Shown one piece after another: positions 1 through 7,327 of a stretch of DNA of 64,000 nt (position 1 is its first letter; every line of letters begins with the position of its first letter). The position numbers and the translations under genes were made by a program. Source of the DNA: Lysobacter sp. BMK333-48F3 (GTDB lineage Bacteria > Pseudomonadota > Gammaproteobacteria > Xanthomonadales > Xanthomonadaceae); NCBI RefSeq assembly GCF_019733395.1, contig NZ_JAIHOO010000001.1, positions 3,906,501 to 3,970,500 on the forward strand, written 5' to 3'. The notes below the pieces were generated by a model that was given only the letters and a program-made list of their open reading frames with translations, was not told the DNA's origin and made no database searches.

Positions 1-237
1 CAACTGGTCGACGGCCCGTTCCGCAAGCTCGGCGGGCGTTGGGAGTTCCATGCCCTGGACGAGTCGGCGTGCAAGGTCACCCTGACCCTGGAGTTCGAGC
101 CGGCGGTGAAGCTGCTGGGCCCGGCGCTGGCGCTGGGCTTCCAGAGCCTGGCCGACCGCATGGTCGACGACTTCGTCCGCGTCGCCGACCGCGGCGCCGA
201 GCCCGGCGCGCCGGTGGCCGGGGCGGCGGCGACGTGA
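1..237 (+). CDS. ratA: RatA family protein (COQ10/START domain), 3' part
   Basis: The window opens inside this gene; 78 codons and the TGA at 235-237 are visible. The readable part (LVDGPFRKLGGRWEF..., then VTLTLEFEP and the C-terminal helix with SLADRMVDDFVRVAD) matches the C-terminal half of the RatA/COQ10-type START-like fold. In E. coli RatA was described as a ribosome-association toxin; other family members bind ubiquinone or help respiration, so the cellular role is not settled. It overlaps rnfH by 4 nt (GTGA), the usual ratA-rnfH pairing in gammaproteobacteria. The start lies outside the window. Confidence 0.8.
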   Translation, partial: QLVDGPFRKLGGRWEFHALDESACKVTLTLEFEPAVKLLGPALALGFQSLADRMVDDFVRVADRGAEPGAPVAGAAAT

Positions 238-512
238 AGATCGAGCTGGTCCGCGCCTGGCCGCGTCGCCACGAGGCCTTGACGCTGGAACTGGCCGAGG
301 GCGCGACCGTGGCCGCGGCGCTGGCCGCCGCCGGCTGGCAGGACGCGCCTGAAACGGTCGCCTATGCGGTGTTCGGAGTGCGCGCCACGGCCGACACCGC
401 GTTGCGCGACGGCGACCGGATCGAGTTGCTGCGGCCCTTGCAGCTCGACCCCAAGGAGGCGCGCCGGCGCCGCGCGGCCGACCGGCCGCTGAAGCCGCCG
501 CCGAAGAAATAG
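234..512 (+). CDS. rnfH: RnfH family ubiquitin-like protein
   Basis: A 92-residue protein that begins at the GTG overlapping the ratA stop. This start gives the normal RnfH length and the typical VKIELVRAW-like first strand. The ubiquitin-like beta-grasp family (UPF0125) is recognised from VAYAVFGVRATADTALRDGDRIELLRPLQLDPKEARRRRA, quoted here in outline only: the GDR(I/V)E-(I/L)-RPL-DPK stretch is the hallmark. The tail is rich in Arg, Pro and Lys. Function is poorly known; the family is found next to ratA or in rnf operons. Translation is probably coupled to ratA. Confidence 0.85.
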   Translation: MKIELVRAWPRRHEALTLELAEGATVAAALAAAGWQDAPETVAYAVFGVRATADTALRDGDRIELLRPLQLDPKEARRRRAADRPLKPPPKK

Positions 513-612
513 CCCGGGGCGGTTGCGCACGGCCGGGCCGGCCAGTGTGCGAACGGGCGTGCTTTCGAGAACGGGCTGAGAGGCGCCGAGTGCCCGCACC
601 GGCGCCGGAACG

Positions 613-638
613 AGGCGCCACAATGAGGCGCCACAATG
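613..638. repeat. 13-bp tandem duplication
   Basis: AGGCGCCACAATG occurs twice head to tail (613-625 and 626-638) just before the rnfH/bamE terminator hairpin. It looks like a local duplication; no function can be assigned. Confidence 0.6.
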
Positions 639-642
639 AAAG

Positions 643-668
643 ACGGCCGCCCTGCGGCGGCCGTTTCT
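643..668. terminator. Hairpin terminator between convergent rnfH and bamE
   Basis: Perfect 9-bp stem ACGGCCGCC / GGCGGCCGT (643-651 and 656-664) with a 4-nt loop, followed on the + strand by TTTCT and preceded by GAAAG. It can therefore serve rnfH on + and, less well, bamE on the minus strand. Confidence 0.65.
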
Positions 669-687
669 GACGATGGACGGAGCGGGA

Positions 688-1089
688 TCAGCTGCCGCGA
701 CGGCGCTTCTTGTCCTTTTCCTTGGCCAGGTTACGGCCGAACTGCTTGACCGAGGCCTTGGCGATTTCCGGATCCTGCTCGGCGAAGTAGTCGCCTTCCC
801 ACTTGGTCAGGGCGTCGTTCTCGAACCACAGGGTCAGGTTCTTGCGCGAGGTGTGGCCGAGGCGGTCCAGGCGCTGGGTCGAGGTGTAGTCCCAACGGTT
901 CTGGTGGAACGGGTCTTCGATCGACGGGGTGCCGAGCAGGATCTGCACCTGCTGCTTGCTCATCCCGGTCTGGAGCTGGTCGACCGCGGTCTTTTCCAGC
1001 AGGTTGCCCTGGTAGATCGGCTGCTTGTAGATGATGCCGCAGCCGGCGGTGAGCACGGAAAGCGAGAGGACGAGCAGGAGCTTACGCAT
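688..1089 (-). CDS. bamE: Outer-membrane assembly lipoprotein BamE (SmpA/OmlA)
   Basis: A 133-residue lipoprotein of the BAM complex, which folds and inserts beta-barrel proteins into the outer membrane. The start at 1089 is chosen because it is followed directly by a lipoprotein signal peptide (MRKLLLVLSLSVLTAGC; lipobox LTAG-C). The mature part shows the BamE signature: IYQGN, QLQTGMSKQQVQILLGTPS and the later NRWDYTS strand. The C-terminus is a Lys/Arg-rich tail (KEKDKKRRRGS). It is divergent from fur across about 220 bp, an arrangement known for omlA/fur in Xanthomonas. Confidence 0.93.
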   Translation of the reverse strand: MRKLLLVLSLSVLTAGCGIIYKQPIYQGNLLEKTAVDQLQTGMSKQQVQILLGTPSIEDPFHQNRWDYTSTQRLDRLGHTSRKNLTLWFENDALTKWEGDYFAEQDPEIAKASVKQFGRNLAKEKDKKRRRGS

Positions 1090-1310
1090 CGGGTCGGGGT
1101 CTGCGGCAGTCGAAGGCAACGGGGCCGATGATACACTGAAGCCCGCACCCACCAAGGGCGGGCACGGGCGCGCGGCGACCCCTCGCGTTCATCCGCCATT
1201 CCGGCCCAGCCAGCCCAGTCCGCTCAACGCGCAGGCGCTCGCGGCCTGGCCAGCCGGTCTAGACCCGGGCCCGATGCTTCGGGCCGCAAACGATCGCAAG
1301 GAACACCGCC
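1090..1310. promoter_or_regulatory. Divergent bamE/fur promoter region
   Basis: This 221-bp gap must carry both promoters. A GATACACT-like -10 candidate lies around 1127-1136, but no convincing -35 or Fur box was seen, so the exact promoters are left open. Confidence 0.4.
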
Positions 1311-1712
1311 ATGGAATCGCAAGACCTGCGCAACGCCGGACTCAAGGTCACCCACCCGCGGATGCGGATCCTGGAGCTGCTGGAGCAATCCAAGCCGCGC
1401 CACATGACCGCCGAAGACATCTACCGGATGCTGCTGGAAAAGGGCGAGGACATCGGTCTGGCAACGGTCTACCGCGTGCTGACCCAGTTCGAATCCGCCG
1501 GCCTGGTGCTGAAGCACAATTTCGAAGCCGGCCAGTCGGTGTACGAGCTCGACCGCGGCCACCACCACGACCACATGGTCGACATCGACACCGGCAAGAT
1601 CATCGAGTTCGAAAGCGCCGAGATCGAGGAACTGCAGCGCAAGATCGCGGCCAAGCACGGCTACGAGATCGAGGAGCATTCCTTGGTGTTGTATGTGCGC
1701 AAGAAGCGCTGA
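1311..1712 (+). CDS. fur: Ferric uptake regulator Fur
   Basis: A 133-residue Fe(II)-responsive repressor. The N-terminal winged helix contains LKVTHPRMRILELLE and the recognition segment GLATVYRVLTQFESAGLV. The C-terminal half has the His-rich metal site (RGHHHDHMVDIDTGKIIEF) and the dimerisation helix, ending VLYVRKKR. Unusually, the protein has no cysteine: the E. coli-type CxxC of the structural zinc site reads DIDT here. It is a single-gene unit with its own terminator downstream, divergent from bamE. Confidence 0.96.
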   Translation: MESQDLRNAGLKVTHPRMRILELLEQSKPRHMTAEDIYRMLLEKGEDIGLATVYRVLTQFESAGLVLKHNFEAGQSVYELDRGHHHDHMVDIDTGKIIEFESAEIEELQRKIAAKHGYEIEEHSLVLYVRKKR

Positions 1713-1718
1713 GGGGCT

Positions 1719-1755
1719 GGGAATCGGGAATGGGGAATGGGGAATGGGGAATGGT
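1719..1755. repeat. GGGAATSG short tandem repeat array
   Basis: Four near-perfect units of GGGAAT(C/G)G directly after fur. The same unit recurs, in both orientations, around recN, hrcA and dnaJ, so this is a dispersed intergenic repeat family of the genome. Confidence 0.75.
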
Positions 1756-1828
1756 TCGAGCGGTTCTGCGCCGCTTGATCGTTCGTGATCCCTGAGCGGA
1801 ACCGTCGATTTCCCTGGACGTTGGACTA

Positions 1829-1857
1829 GGCCCGCTCGATGCGGGCCTTTGTTTTTT
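1829..1857 (+). terminator. Intrinsic terminator of fur
   Basis: GGCCCGC (1829-1835), loop TCGAT, GCGGGCC (1841-1847), then TTTGTTTTTT. A textbook rho-independent terminator on the + strand. Confidence 0.85.
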
Positions 1858-2254
1858 GGGGGCGGGACGGATGAAGCCGGTTCCGATGCGGGCCGGGCTT
1901 CAATAGCGGGCTGGTTTCATCGGATCGCCCCGTGGGGCTTGGAGGCCCCAAGCCGTCGCTCACGCGAGCGCAGGCTCTGCTTTACTGCGGCGTAGCCGAA
2001 CATCCACCGCCTTCGGCGGGCGGACGCTCCCGCTTCAGCGGGTGCAGGACGTCTTGCGTTCTCGCTCCAAACGCCCTGGATTCCCGCGTTCGCGGGAATG
2101 ACGGTGAGGGGAGCGCGTGAAGAGGGAAGTGGGGTAGTCGCTGCGCGAAGGCAGGGACTGTGCGCCGACGGCCTTAAGAAAAGCGCGCGGAGCCTTACGC
2201 GTCATCGCCACAGGGCTGCGAAGCCCCGAGCGCCATCGCCACGCCCGCTCTTCC
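1858..2254. other. Gene-free stretch between fur and recN
   Basis: No convincing coding sequence. It contains the 20-bp palindrome at 2080-2099 and a weak dyad TCCACCGCC...GGCGGGCGGA near 2004-2025. The remainder shows no recognisable signal. Confidence 0.5.
2080..2099. repeat. Palindromic intergenic element
   Basis: Perfect inverted repeat: ATTCCCGCG, TT, CGCGGGAAT, followed by GACG. Its ATTCCC...GGGAAT core is like the small palindromic repeats common in intergenic DNA of proteobacteria. Confidence 0.7.
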
Positions 2255-2284
2255 CATTCCCGATTCCCCACTCCCCATTCCCGG
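2255..2284. repeat. GGGAATSG array, inverse orientation
   Basis: Reads as CATTCCCGATTCCCC...CATTCCCGG on +, the inverse of the array at 1719-1755. It sits immediately 3' of the recN stop codon. Confidence 0.7.
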
Positions 2285-2287
2285 CTC

Positions 2288-3970
2288 TCACCCTACATCC
2301 GCCAGCAAGCGCCGCGCCGCGGCGCGGACTTCCTTGCTGAGTTCGATGCCGCCGAGCATGCGGGCGAGTTCTTCCTCGCGTTGCTTGGCGCCCAGCACCA
2401 CCACCGCGCTCTGGGTGACGCCTTCGCTGGCGGCCTTGCTGACCCGGTAGTGGGCGTGGCCCTGGGCGGCGACCTGGGCCAGGTGGGTGACGCACAGGAC
2501 CTGGCGGCTGGCGCCGAGGGTGCGCAGTTTCTGGCCGACGATCTCGGCCACCGCGCCGCCGATGCCGGAGTCGACTTCGTCGAAGACCATGGTCGGCACC
2601 GCGTCCAGGCCGAACGCGGCGACTTCGATCGCCAGCGAGATGCGCGAGAGTTCGCCGCCGGAGGCGACCTTGCGCAGCGGCCGGGCCGGCTGGCCGGGGT
2701 TGGCCGCGACCATGAATTCGACCCGTTCGCCGCCCTGCGGATCGGGGCGGTCTTCGTCCAGCGGTTCGATCGCGACGTCGAAGCGGCCGCCGCCCATGCC
2801 CAGTTCGCCGATCAGCTCGGTGGCGCGCGCGCCGAGCGAGCGCGCCGCCTCGCGGCGGGCCTGGCCGAGCGCGTCGGCGGCGCGGCGCCAGCCGGCGCGC
2901 GCGGCCTCGATCTCGCCGTCCAGGCGCTCCAGGCGTTCGCCGGCGCCGCGCAGCTGTTCCAGCTCGGCGGCCAGGCCGTCGCGGGTCGCGGCCAGGTGTT
3001 CCGGCGCGATCCGGTGTTTGCGCGCCAGTTCGTGCAGGCGGCCCATCTTGTGTTCGATCTGCTCGAACTCGGAGGGATCCAGGTCGAGGTCGTCGCGGAC
3101 CCGGTCGAGCAGCGACACGGCCTCGTCGATCTGGATCGCGGCCTGGTCGAGCATGGCCTCGACCTCGCCCAGGCGCGGTTCGTGTTCGCTCATTTTCTGC
3201 AGTTCGCCGCGCACCTGCTGCAGGGTGCGGGTCAGCGACGGGCCCTCGTCGCCGCCGAGCCGGGCGAAGGCGCTTTCGCAGGCGGCGATCAGGCCGGCGG
3301 CGTGGGCGTGGCGGCGGTGGTCGGCGAGCAGCTTGGCCAGCGCCTCGGGCTCCAGCGCCTCGCGCTCGAGTTCGGCGTGCTGGTGTTCGAGCCAGCCGAT
3401 GCGGTCGCTGACGTCGCCCTGGGCGAGCAGGGTCTCGCGCTCGCGCAGCAGCGCGCTCCAGGCGCGCGCGGCGCGTTCGACCGGTTCGCGCTGGGCCTCG
3501 CAGCGGCCGTAGGCGTCGAGCAGGCCGAGCTGGCTGGCCTTGGACATCAGCGCCTGGTGCTCGTGCTGGCCGTGGATCTCGACCAGATGCCCGGCGAGGT
3601 CGCCGAGCTGGCCCAGGGTGACCGGACGGCCGTTGATCCAGGCCCGCGAGCCGCCGTCGGCGCGGATCACCCGGCGGATCTGGCACACCGCGACGTCGCC
3701 GTCGCCGGTTTCGTCCAGTTCGTTGTCGCGCAGCCACTGCGCGGCCTGCGGGGCGTCGTCGAGGGTGAAGTCGGCGACCAGCTCGGCGCGGTCGGCGCCG
3801 TGGCGGACCACGCCGCTGTCGGCGCGCAGCCCCGACAGCAGGCCGAGCGCGTCGACCAGCAGCGACTTGCCGGCGCCGGTCTCGCCGGAAATGACGGTGA
3901 GCCCCGGACCGAAGCTGAGTTCGGCGGCGCTGACGACGGCGAATTGCTTGAGCGAGAGATGGGCGAGCAT
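2288..3970 (-). CDS. recN: DNA repair protein RecN
   Basis: A 560-residue SMC-like ATPase involved in recombinational repair of double-strand breaks. The N-terminus has LKQFAVVSAAELSFGPG and the Walker A GETGAGKS near residues 30-37. A long Ala/Glu/Leu-rich coiled coil follows through the middle. The C-terminal ATPase lobe shows the signature ASGGELSRISLA, Walker B-like MVFDEVDSGIGG and CVTHLAQVAAQ. The length is normal for the family. It is a single-gene unit flanked on both sides by GGGAATSG repeats; no LexA box was identified. Confidence 0.96.
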   Translation of the reverse strand: MLAHLSLKQFAVVSAAELSFGPGLTVISGETGAGKSLLVDALGLLSGLRADSGVVRHGADRAELVADFTLDDAPQAAQWLRDNELDETGDGDVAVCQIRRVIRADGGSRAWINGRPVTLGQLGDLAGHLVEIHGQHEHQALMSKASQLGLLDAYGRCEAQREPVERAARAWSALLRERETLLAQGDVSDRIGWLEHQHAELEREALEPEALAKLLADHRRHAHAAGLIAACESAFARLGGDEGPSLTRTLQQVRGELQKMSEHEPRLGEVEAMLDQAAIQIDEAVSLLDRVRDDLDLDPSEFEQIEHKMGRLHELARKHRIAPEHLAATRDGLAAELEQLRGAGERLERLDGEIEAARAGWRRAADALGQARREAARSLGARATELIGELGMGGGRFDVAIEPLDEDRPDPQGGERVEFMVAANPGQPARPLRKVASGGELSRISLAIEVAAFGLDAVPTMVFDEVDSGIGGAVAEIVGQKLRTLGASRQVLCVTHLAQVAAQGHAHYRVSKAASEGVTQSAVVVLGAKQREEELARMLGGIELSKEVRAAARRLLADVG

Positions 3971-4069
3971 GCGGCGGCGATTGTGCCTTGACGGCCGGCG
4001 GCCTGGGAATGGGAGGCGGACAGCGGCGTAGGGTAGGGGGAGGGTGGCTCAGGGGGTGAGACTTTGGGG

Positions 4070-4184
4070 CCGGGAATCGGGAATCGGGAATCGGTAGAGC
4101 CCTCGGCTTGAGAGAGACGACAGCAGTCACAGTGGCGCCGCCGTTGCCTTTCCGATTCCCCATTCCCGATTCCCTATTCCCCGC
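4070..4184. repeat. Paired GGGAAT / ATTCCC repeat module before hrcA
   Basis: Three GGGAATCG units at 4073-4094 and, 60 bp further on, four inverted units (CCGATTCCCCATTCCCGATT... at 4158-4183). The two arrays can pair into a long hairpin. The same design recurs at 9246-9405. Confidence 0.65.
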
Positions 4185-4227
4185 TCCAACCCTTGCACCC
4201 ACCCGCCGCGACGCCTATATCCACCCC

Positions 4228-5307
4228 ATGACCCGCCGATCGCCCGAACCCGTCCTCGACCCGCGTGCGCGGCAGTTGCTGCGCACCCTGATCGGCCGCT
4301 ACATCCACAGCGGCGAGCCGGTCGGGTCGCAGACCCTGGCCCGACACGCCGGGCTGGACGTCAGTGCGGCGACGATCCGCAACATCCTGGCCGACCTGGA
4401 AGAGGCCGGGCTGCTGAGCGCGGCGCACGCTTCGGCCGGGCGAGTGCCGACCGCGCAAGGCTACCGGCTGTTCGTCGACTCTTTGTTGCAGGTGCGGCCG
4501 CTGCCGGAGGGCGAGGTCGCGCGGCTGCGCAGCGAACTGCCGGCCGGCTCGGGCACTCAGGCCCTGCTCGGCAGCGCTTCCGAGCTGCTGTCGGCGATGA
4601 CCCATTTCGTCGGCGTGGTCAGCGTGCCCAAGCGCGAGCAATTCGCGTTCCGGCGCATCGACTTCGTGCCGCTGGACGCGCAGCGGGTGCTGGCGATCCT
4701 GGTGTTCGCCGACCAGGACGTGCAGAACCGCATCATCCAGACCCGCCGGCCCTACGACGGCGGCGAGCTGGAGCGGGTCAGCAATTACCTGAACGCTCAT
4801 TTCGCCGGCCGGCCGGTGGCCGAGATCCGCGCCACCCTGGTCCACGAATTGCGCCATGCCCAGGCCGAGATGCAGGCCCTGTTGGCCCAGTCGGTGGAGC
4901 TGGCCGAGCAGGTGCTGGCCCCGGACGGCGACGACATGGTCCTGGCCGGGCAGACCCGGTTGATGGGGCTGCAGGAACTGGCCGACCTGGACCGGCTGCG
5001 CGAGCTGTTCGAGGCCTTCGCCCGCAAGCGCGAGATCCTGCAGTTGCTCGAGCGGACCGTGCGCGCGCCGGGGGTGCGGATCTTCATCGGCGAGGAAACC
5101 GGGCTGGCGCCGCTGGAAGGGGTCTCGCTGGTGACCGCGCCGTACACCGCCGGCGGCCGGGTGCTGGGGGTGCTGGGGGTGATCGGGCCGACCCGGATGG
5201 CCTACGACCGGGTCATCCCGGTGGTGCAGGCCGCCGCCGACGCGCTCGGCGATGCGTTCCAGCCCGGCGAGGGCGGCGAGCCCCCGCAGCACCCCGGCTC
5301 CTTGTAG
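4228..5307 (+). CDS. hrcA: Heat-inducible transcription repressor HrcA
   Basis: A 359-residue repressor of the chaperone genes that acts at CIRCE operators in other bacteria. The N-terminal winged helix reads RARQLLRTLIGRYIHSGEPVGSQTL and VSAATIRNILADLEEAGLL, followed by the family motif SAGRVPT-GYR. The C-terminus has the conserved IGEE...LEGVSLVTAPY and GVIGPTRMAYDRVIPVV. The ATG at 4228 gives the family start; a longer reading from 4108 would translate the upstream repeat and is rejected. No CIRCE inverted repeat was found before hrcA or grpE, so its operator here is unclear. An IS and repeat array now separate it from grpE. Confidence 0.93.
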   Translation: MTRRSPEPVLDPRARQLLRTLIGRYIHSGEPVGSQTLARHAGLDVSAATIRNILADLEEAGLLSAAHASAGRVPTAQGYRLFVDSLLQVRPLPEGEVARLRSELPAGSGTQALLGSASELLSAMTHFVGVVSVPKREQFAFRRIDFVPLDAQRVLAILVFADQDVQNRIIQTRRPYDGGELERVSNYLNAHFAGRPVAEIRATLVHELRHAQAEMQALLAQSVELAEQVLAPDGDDMVLAGQTRLMGLQELADLDRLRELFEAFARKREILQLLERTVRAPGVRIFIGEETGLAPLEGVSLVTAPYTAGGRVLGVLGVIGPTRMAYDRVIPVVQAAADALGDAFQPGEGGEPPQHPGSL

Positions 5308-5589
5308 GAGCAGCCCCCGTTTCCAAAGGGGGGAACAGCAAACGCTACGGGCCTTGCGGGTAGGAGCGGCGCGAGCCGCGACCGCGAACCTGCGCTGGCC
5401 GGCGCAAGCGGCCCGGAAGGCAGAAGCAAATCCCCCCTAACCCCCCTTTTTCAAAGGGGGGAACAGCAAGAGCGAGGCGAACGGCGGTCAAGGGGTAGGA
5501 GCGGCGCGAGCCGCGACCGCGAACCCGCGCTGGCCGGCGCAAGCGGCACGGAAGGCAGGAGCAAATCCCCCCTGGCCCCCCTTTTTCAA

Positions 5590-6338
5590 GGGTCTTAGGA
5601 AGCAAAGCTGCCTCATAACGCAGCTATCTTCCTGAAATGAATAAGAAAAATAGGTACTACAGCCGTTCGAAAATCAGCGAGGCCCGATTTCGGGCCCTCG
5701 TGCGCTGCTGGGCCCTGGACCTGACCGCGACCAGCACCGCGCAACTGACCGGGTTGAGCGTGCGATCGGTCAACTCGATCTTCCTTGCCTTGCGTCGTGC
5801 CATCGCCACCGAATGCGAGCAGCATTCGCCGTTCACCGGCCAGGTGGAAGTCGACGAATCCTTCTTCGGACCGTGGCGCGTGCGCGGCAAACGCGGCCGC
5901 GGCGCCGGCAAGAAAACCATCGTCTTCGGCATGCTCAAACGCGGCCAGCACGTCTACACCCAGATCGTCCCCAACTGCAAAACCGCCACGCTTCAGGCCT
6001 TAATTCGTGGGCATATTCGCCTGGAGAGCGAAATCCTCTCCGACTGTCTGTCCAGCTACGACGGCCTGGTCGACCTGGGCTATGCCAAGCACTGGCGCAT
6101 TCGCCACAGCGGCAATCATTTCGCCGAGGGCGACAACCACATCAACGGCATCGAGAGCTTCTGGAGCTTCGCCAAGCGGCGCCTGGCCAAATTCAACGAG
6201 GTGCCCAAGGCCACCTTCTACCTGCACCTGAAGGAGTGCGAGTTCCGCTTCAACCACCGCCACGAAGACCTCTACCGGGCGACCCTCAAGTTGCTACGAT
6301 CCAACCCACTCTGAGGGGCTGTTTGCTTCCTAAGACCC
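5590..6338 (+). mobile_element. IS1595-family insertion sequence (749 bp)
   Basis: Terminal inverted repeats are perfect over 17 bp (GGGTCTTAGGAAGCAAA at 5590-5606, inverse at 6322-6338). The flanking direct repeat TTTTCAA (5583-5589 and 6339-6345) is a target duplication of at least 7 bp; the family usually makes 8, and one T may have been lost. The element sits inside repeat element B, exactly in the loop of its C6/G6 hairpin. It looks intact. Confidence 0.9.
5637..6314 (+). CDS. IS1595-family transposase
   Basis: A 225-residue DDE-type transposase filling the IS. The N-terminal helix-turn-helix is LTATSTAQLTGLSVRSVNSIF. The catalytic core shows VEVDESFFGP, KTIVFGMLKRG, a second Asp in LSDCLSSYDGL, and the family motif HINGIESFWSFAKRRL followed by YLHLKECEFRFNHR. 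It lacks the N-terminal zinc ribbon present in the other IS1595-type transposase of this window, so the two belong to different subgroups (this one is IS1016-like). No frameshift is seen; likely functional. Confidence 0.9.
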   Translation: MNKKNRYYSRSKISEARFRALVRCWALDLTATSTAQLTGLSVRSVNSIFLALRRAIATECEQHSPFTGQVEVDESFFGPWRVRGKRGRGAGKKTIVFGMLKRGQHVYTQIVPNCKTATLQALIRGHIRLESEILSDCLSSYDGLVDLGYAKHWRIRHSGNHFAEGDNHINGIESFWSFAKRRLAKFNEVPKATFYLHLKECEFRFNHRHEDLYRATLKLLRSNPL

Positions 6339-6585
6339 TTTTCAAAGGGGGGAACAGCAAAGGCGATGGCGTTTCTGGGTAGGAGCGGCGCGAGCCGCGA
6401 CCGCGAACCCGCGCTGGCCGGCGCAAGCGGCCCGGAGGCAGGAGCAAATCCCCCCTAGCCCCCCTTTTTCCAAAGGGGGGAACGGCAAGGGCGACGGCGT
6501 TTCGCTTCGGCCGACCGGACCGCGCAGCCGTTCACGAACCCCGCGGCTCGGCGTCGATCCCGGCCGATCGGCGCAGATCCCGGCA

Positions 6586-6612
6586 CTTGAATGGCGCCGG
6601 CGCGGCCCCATA
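6586..6612 (+). promoter_or_regulatory. Sigma-32 (RpoH) type promoter before grpE
   Basis: CTTGAA (6586-6591), a 14-nt spacer and CCCCAT (6606-6611), close to the RpoH consensus CTTGAAA / CCCCATNT. It lies 37 nt upstream of the grpE start and downstream of the IS, so grpE-dnaK need not depend on hrcA read-through. Confidence 0.75.
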
Positions 6613-6648
6613 GCTGCCCCTGTCGCGGATGGACCGCCAGGAACCAGC

Positions 6649-7164
6649 ATGAACTCACACGATCTGAACCCCGAATCGGCCCAGGCCGCCCAGGACGAGG
6701 CGCCGGCCGGAGATGTGTCCGAACTCGACGCCCTGCGCGCCGAACTGGGCAAGCTGCGCGAAGACTCGCTGCGCGAACGCGCCGAGCTGGACAACCAGCG
6801 CAAGCGCGTGGCGCGCGATATCGAGATGGCGCGCAAGTTCGCCAACGAACGCCTGCTCGGCGACCTGCTGCCGGTGATCGACAGCCTGGAGGCCGGCCTG
6901 GCCGCCGCCGGCGAGGACAGCGGCGCGCTGCGCCAGGGCATGGAACTGACCCTGCGCCAGTTGCTCAAGGTCGGCGCCGACAACGGCCTGGTCGCGGTCG
7001 ACCCGGTCGGCCTGCCGTTCAACCCCGAGCACCATCAGGCCATGAGCCTGGTGCCGGCGCCGGGCGTGGCGCCGAACCACGTGGTCCAGGTCTACCAGAA
7101 GGGCTGGCTGCTCAACGAGCGCCTGCTGCGGCCGGCCCTGGTGGTGGTCAGCCAGGACGCCTGA
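6649..7164 (+). CDS. grpE: Nucleotide exchange factor GrpE
   Basis: A 171-residue cytoplasmic co-chaperone that releases ADP from DnaK. An acidic, flexible N-terminus is followed by the long dimerisation helix ([22 protein letters not shown]...), the conserved [28 protein letters not shown] segment in outline, and the C-terminal beta domain with [10 protein letters not shown] and [16 protein letters not shown]. Length is normal. It is preceded by a sigma-32-type promoter and lies 163 bp before dnaK in the same direction. Confidence 0.95.
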   Translation: MNSHDLNPESAQAAQDEAPAGDVSELDALRAELGKLREDSLRERAELDNQRKRVARDIEMARKFANERLLGDLLPVIDSLEAGLAAAGEDSGALRQGMELTLRQLLKVGADNGLVAVDPVGLPFNPEHHQAMSLVPAPGVAPNHVVQVYQKGWLLNERLLRPALVVVSQDA

Positions 7165-7225
7165 GATCTGCGTCCGGGTATCGGTGAAGGGCCGGTACCG
7201 GGACCGACGGGGCAGGGCACGGGCG

Positions 7226-7254
7226 CTTGAACTGCCCGGCACCGGGCCCCAGAT
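7226..7254 (+). promoter_or_regulatory. Second sigma-32 type promoter, before dnaK
   Basis: CTTGAA (7226-7231), 15 nt, then CCCCAGAT (7247-7254), about 75 nt upstream of dnaK. The spacer contains a GCCCGG/CCGGGC dyad. Slightly weaker match than the grpE promoter. Confidence 0.6.
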
Positions 7255-7327
7255 AGCGAACATCGGCGGCCGGCGCCAAGCGCGCCCCGCCCCTTAAATT
7301 CCAAGCATTCGAGAGGGAGCACTAGCA

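Larger units (their letters stand above)
5308..6488. repeat. Tandem composite intergenic repeats with an inserted IS
   Basis: Two elements alternate. Element C starts TAGGAGCGGCGCGAGCCGCG and runs to about CGCAAGCGGC (5361, 5496, 6379). Element B is a C6/G6 hairpin of the form AATCCCCCCT...CCCCCCTTTTTCAAAGGGGGG then GAAC(A/G)GCAA (5430-5471, 5564-5589 continuing at 6339-6360, and 6447-6488), with a partial copy at 5318-5340. With the IS removed the unit repeats at about 126-136 bp. Apart from the IS there is no gene in this stretch between hrcA and grpE. Confidence 0.8.

Noticed and set aside
4108..4227. N-terminal extension of HrcA
   Set aside because: It would translate the ATTCCCGATTCCC repeats (FPIPDSLFP); the family start is the ATG at 4228.
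5308..6488. Possible CRISPR array because of regularly spaced repeats
   Set aside because: Units are about 130 bp with hairpin cores, the intervening sequence is itself repeated, and there are no cas genes.
6315..6648. CIRCE operator before grpE
   Set aside because: No TTAGCACTC-N9-GAGTGCTAA-like inverted repeat was found; the signal present is of the sigma-32 type.
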